From positions 1 through 9,123 of the forward strand of contig CAZIDL010000082.1 in the NCBI GenBank assembly GCA_964537825.1: DNA of 9,123 nucleotides. The letters run 5' to 3'. Shown one piece after another: positions 6,891-9,123 of this stretch (the first letter of the stretch is position 1; the number at the start of each line of letters is the position of its first letter). This DNA is from CAZIDL01 sp964537825 (GTDB lineage Bacteria; Bacteroidota; Bacteroidia; Flavobacteriales_D; CAYVSK01). The translations under genes and the position numbers were made by a program. The notes beneath the pieces are model-generated. The model was given only the letters and a program-made list of their open reading frames with translations, ran no database searches and had not been told where the DNA came from.

Positions 6891-7657
6891 TCAAAGATCG
6901 AGGTTTTCCGTCTCTCTTTTCCATTGTTCTTGGGTGATGCTTCTTCCGTTCTTGAAGTAATAGGTGTTCCACTTGGTAACGGTCTTGTGATAATCGTCTG
7001 CCTTGTTCTTCCGCACGACAACACGGCGAATGATGACCTTTCCGTTCTTTTTATAGGTCTCCTCAGTAACCCCTTGTGGATATTCCTTGGCGAGTTTATC
7101 ACGATGGTATTCATCGTATTCCTTCGGGCGCGGGAACTCTTTTTCTTCGATGTTCTTCAGAGCTTCTTCGCGCCTTTTTGCAGCCTCTTCTTCCTCCCTC
7201 TTTTTCTTCTTTTTATGCTTTTCGATCCGGTCGTGAAGTTGATTGTTGGCTTCTTCTTTATCCAGCTTTCTTCGCTCGTGAAGCGCCTTCTGCTCTTCTC
7301 CTTTGGCCTTTACCTCATCGAGGGCATTCCGTCGCCTTTCATCAGCGTTTTCAAGCCGTTCCTGGTCCTGTTCTTTGACCTTTTCCTGGCGGTCTTTCAC
7401 TTCCTCTATCTTCCCTTCTTCAAGCTCTTCACCCTCTTCGATCCGCTTCTTCCGGTTCTCCCGCTGCTTCTGATTCCATTTCTTCTCCACCTTTCTGGAT
7501 GTTGAAGCCTCCTCGATCCGCTCCTTATCGCGCTCCTTCACTTTCTCTTTCCGGGCCATGACCGAATCCACTTTACCGGCCTGATATTCCTCTCCTTCCT
7601 TCATCCGCTTCTTCCTGTTCTCCCGCTGCTTCTCGTTCCATTTCTTCTCCACCTTTC
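6891..7657 (-). CDS. C-terminal part of Lys/Glu-rich repeat coiled-coil protein (broken by assembly gap)
   Basis: This is the 3' part of one gene whose 5' part continues at 7758-9123 beyond the N run. The frame is open from the gap to the TGA at 6891-6893. The GTG at 7650-7652 is the Val of RKVEKKWN inside a repeat, not a start. From the gap, one 54-residue repeat and a decayed second copy (KQRENRKKR...EGEE...EKVKE.D.ER) are followed by a highly charged coiled coil (LHERRKLDKEEANNQLHDR, KHKKKKKREEEE). After EFPRPKEYDEY comes a compact, less charged module of about 65 residues: LAKEYPQGVTEETY, KVIIRRVVVRKNKADDYHKTV, TYYFKNGRSITQEQW. It looks folded and beta-rich, and is similar in style to the C-termini of other TPR-rich Bacteroidota proteins as I remember them. 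The stop is 8 nt before the propeller gene. Function is unknown; a structural or scaffold role in the envelope is inference. Confidence 0.8.
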
Positions 7658-7920
7658 NNNNNNNNNNNNNNNNNNNNNNNNNNNNNNNNNNNNNNNNNNN
7701 NNNNNNNNNNNNNNNNNNNNNNNNNNNNNNNNNNNNNNNNNNNNNNNNNNNNNNNNNCGTTCCATTTCTTCTCCACCTTTCGGCTCGTTTCGGCCTCTTC
7801 GATACGGTCCTTTTCCTGCTTCTTGATATTTTCTTTTCGCTCTGCTAAAGCTTTGGCGGATTCCTTCGTATCCGCTCTATAAGTATCATGCCGCTTTTTT
7901 ATCCGCTCCTGGGTTTCTTT
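7311..7920 (-). repeat. Tandem 162-bp (54-residue) coiled-coil repeats interrupted by the gap
   Basis: Units lie at about 7759-7920, 7473-7634 and 7311-7472 (decaying after about 40 residues). The two left units are close at DNA level: a 50-bp stretch ending at 7495 matches the one ending at 7657 with only a few mismatches, at a spacing of 162 bp. The right-hand unit is more diverged but shares KDRIEEAETSRKVEKKWN. More copies may be hidden in the gap. Confidence 0.85.
7658..7757. other. Assembly gap of exactly 100 Ns
   Basis: The 100-N run is a conventional placeholder for a gap of unknown size. The 24 bases on its left (7634-7657) are identical to the 24 bases on its right (7758-7781), both encoding the RKVEKKWN repeat boundary. 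The reading frame differs across the run as written, which is expected for a placeholder length. Any protein translated through it, including an apparent extension to 7573, is an artefact. Confidence 0.97.
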
Positions 7921-9123
7921 GTCACTGCGTCGTGCTTTTTTGCGACCTCTTTTAGCCTGAGCTTCCCGCATCTCTTGGTCTTCCTGAACCTCTTTCTTAC
8001 GTTGCTTGACCTGTTCATAGTGCCGCTGTTGCTCCTCGTTCCGGAGCTTTTTCATCATCTCCTCAGCTTGGCTCTGGGAGATCTTTTTCACCCCTTCTCC
8101 AAAACGGTCTTCTGCCTCTGTAGAGGCATCTGTACCAGTGATCTCGTTCCCACTGCTCGCAAGTTCATCGTCACCTTCAGAAGCTTTTTCTTCCTTTAAC
8201 TTTGCTTCGATCCGATCGATGCGTTCCTTGGGGTATTCCGCATCTGGCTTTATGTCCAAGGCCGCTTCATACTTGCTTTTGGAATCTTTCCAGCGATCCT
8301 GCTTGAACAGGCGGTCCCCCTTATCGATCATGGCCTGGTACTCTTCGTCCCGCTTTTCCGCCTCGGCTTTCTTGGCCATCAAGCTGTCGATCCGATCGAT
8401 CCGATCGCGCGGATAGGAAGCGTCAGGACGAACCTCAAGCGCTTTTTGGTATGCCTGTTTGGAATTCTTATAGGCTTCTTGCTCAAACGCTTTATCCCCT
8501 CTTTGAACGTGTTCCTTGTAAGCTTGCTTCTTCTCCTTCTTTTCTGCGAGAGCTTCAAGGCGTTGTTCAGCCTTTTCGATCCGATCTCGGGGATGCTCAG
8601 CACCTTCCCGGATGCTCAACGCATCTTCATAATGCCCGATCGCTTTTTCGTATTCTTCTCCTTCAAAAGCCTTATCGCCCTTCTTGACGAGTTCATTGAA
8701 CCGTTCCTTTTTCTTTTTCCGCTCGGAAAGGATGCTTTCGATCTTGCCGATCCTTAGCTGGGGATGTTCCTTTTCAGGAAAGATGTCGAGGGCATCCTTG
8801 TAAAGCCCCCGGGCTTTTTTGTAAGCTTCCTCTTCGAAGGCTTTGTCCGCATCAGCGATAAGCTTTTCATACTCTTCCTTTTTTTCAGATCTTTTCTCGA
8901 GGGCCTTTAACTTTTCTTCAGCCTTTGCGATACGGTCTTTCGGGTATTGTTTGTCCTTGAAGTTCAGGGCTTCTTTATAATGGCTGATCGCCTTTTCGTA
9001 ATTCGATTCCTCGAAGGCTTGGTCCCCTTTTTTGATCGATCGCTGATATTGTTTCTTTTGAGCTTTCTTTTCAGCCAGGAGGTCCTCGATCTTGCTGATA
9101 CGCTTCTTCGGATGCTCCTTATC
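7758..9123 (-). CDS. TPR-repeat, N-terminal side of the same repeat protein (5' partial, ends at gap)
   Basis: The minus-strand frame is open without a stop from the window edge (9123) to the N run. The TTG at 8617-8619 is an internal codon, since coding sequence of the same repeat type continues upstream, so the true start is outside the window. Five full TPR-like units of 57-60 residues are seen, with core GDKAFEEE.Y.KA...Y..AL....d.eYP.DRI.KiE..L and Lys/Glu-rich linkers. After the array come an acidic low-complexity stretch (SEGDDELASSGNEITGTDAS), a helical charged region (SQAEEMMKKLRNEEQQRHYE), a basic patch (KRGRKKARR), then the first 54-residue coiled-coil repeat ending RKVEKKWN at the gap. 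TPR units usually mediate protein binding. No signal peptide can be judged because the N-terminus is missing. It is the first visible gene of the operon. Confidence 0.82.
8200..9123 (-). repeat. TPR-like 57-60 residue repeat array
   Basis: The GDKAFE-type motif begins at about 9027, 8850, 8679, 8499 and 8319 (high coordinate, minus strand), giving spacings of 177, 171 and 180, 180 bp. The window edge opens in the tail of a sixth unit. Each unit has one TPR-like helix pair plus a YP.DRI..iE helix and a Lys/Glu linker, longer than the 34 residues of a canonical TPR. DNA divergence between units is substantial, so the array is old. Confidence 0.85.

Noticed and set aside
6924..7505. Plus-strand frame encoding a very hydrophobic 193-residue Leu/Phe-rich peptide that looks like a membrane protein
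   Set aside because: It lies entirely opposite the Lys/Glu coiled-coil gene; AAG/AAA/GAG/GAA codons reverse to Leu, Phe and Ser codons, producing false membrane segments.
7573..8619. A 348-residue minus-strand ORF reading through the N run
   Set aside because: Its end lies in the wrong frame after a placeholder gap, and its TTG start is internal to a repeat array that continues upstream to the window edge.
8446..8757. Plus-strand hydrophobic ORFs opposite the TPR array
   Set aside because: They are the same antisense artefact of a Lys/Glu-rich gene; the minus frame shows clear repeat conservation.
7311..9123. Regular DNA repeats considered as a CRISPR array
   Set aside because: The repeats are 162-180 bp apart, diverged, in frame and protein-coding; there are no short identical repeats with unique spacers.

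Overview
The window reads as a piece of a Bacteroidota chromosome, probably Flavobacteriales-like and from a draft or metagenome-derived assembly. Supporting this are a TPR plus PD40-propeller plus carboxypeptidase-regulatory-domain envelope protein, a Lys/Glu-rich TPR/coiled-coil protein of a type common in that phylum, a signal peptide ending in Ala-Gln, TAnnTTTG-like boxes upstream of genes, and few Shine-Dalgarno sequences. A run of exactly 100 Ns (7658-7757) is a scaffold gap. Coding density is very high: no stretch over 300 bases lacks a gene. No tRNA, rRNA, CRISPR array or mobile element was seen.

Layout. The left edge holds the 3' end of a plus-strand gene whose visible C-terminal 113 residues are almost only Ser and Lys. 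It converges on pdxH (minus), which makes pyridoxal phosphate. pdxH is divergent from a cardiolipin synthase gene (plus), followed by a YqgE/AlgH family gene (plus). The YqgE gene overlaps tail-to-tail with the last gene of a minus-strand operon that fills the rest of the window.

The operon, in transcription order from the right edge, is: (1) a long, 5'-truncated, gap-interrupted protein with about 57-60-residue TPR-like repeats, then 54-residue Lys/Glu coiled-coil repeats, then a compact C-terminal module; (2) a secreted TPR + PD40 propeller + carboxypeptidase-regulatory-like protein without the OmpA domain often found in such proteins; (3) an intramembrane rhomboid protease with an intact Ser/His dyad; (4) a GmhB/HisB-type HAD phosphatase lacking the usual zinc-site cysteines; (5) a class IV PLP aminotransferase of the PabC/branched-chain/D-amino-acid group. 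Junctions are an 8-nt gap, then overlaps of 4, 13 and 4 nt, so the five are probably co-transcribed and partly translationally coupled. The promoter lies beyond the right edge.

Working together. Genes 1-3 look like an envelope module: a repeat-rich scaffold, a periplasmic or outer-membrane-associated propeller, and a membrane protease. Genes 4-5 are small-molecule enzymes that may simply share the transcript. Making the PLP cofactor (pdxH) near a PLP enzyme may be coincidence. The parts most worth following up are the repeat protein, its assembly gap, the OmpA-less propeller partner and the Ser/Lys tail.
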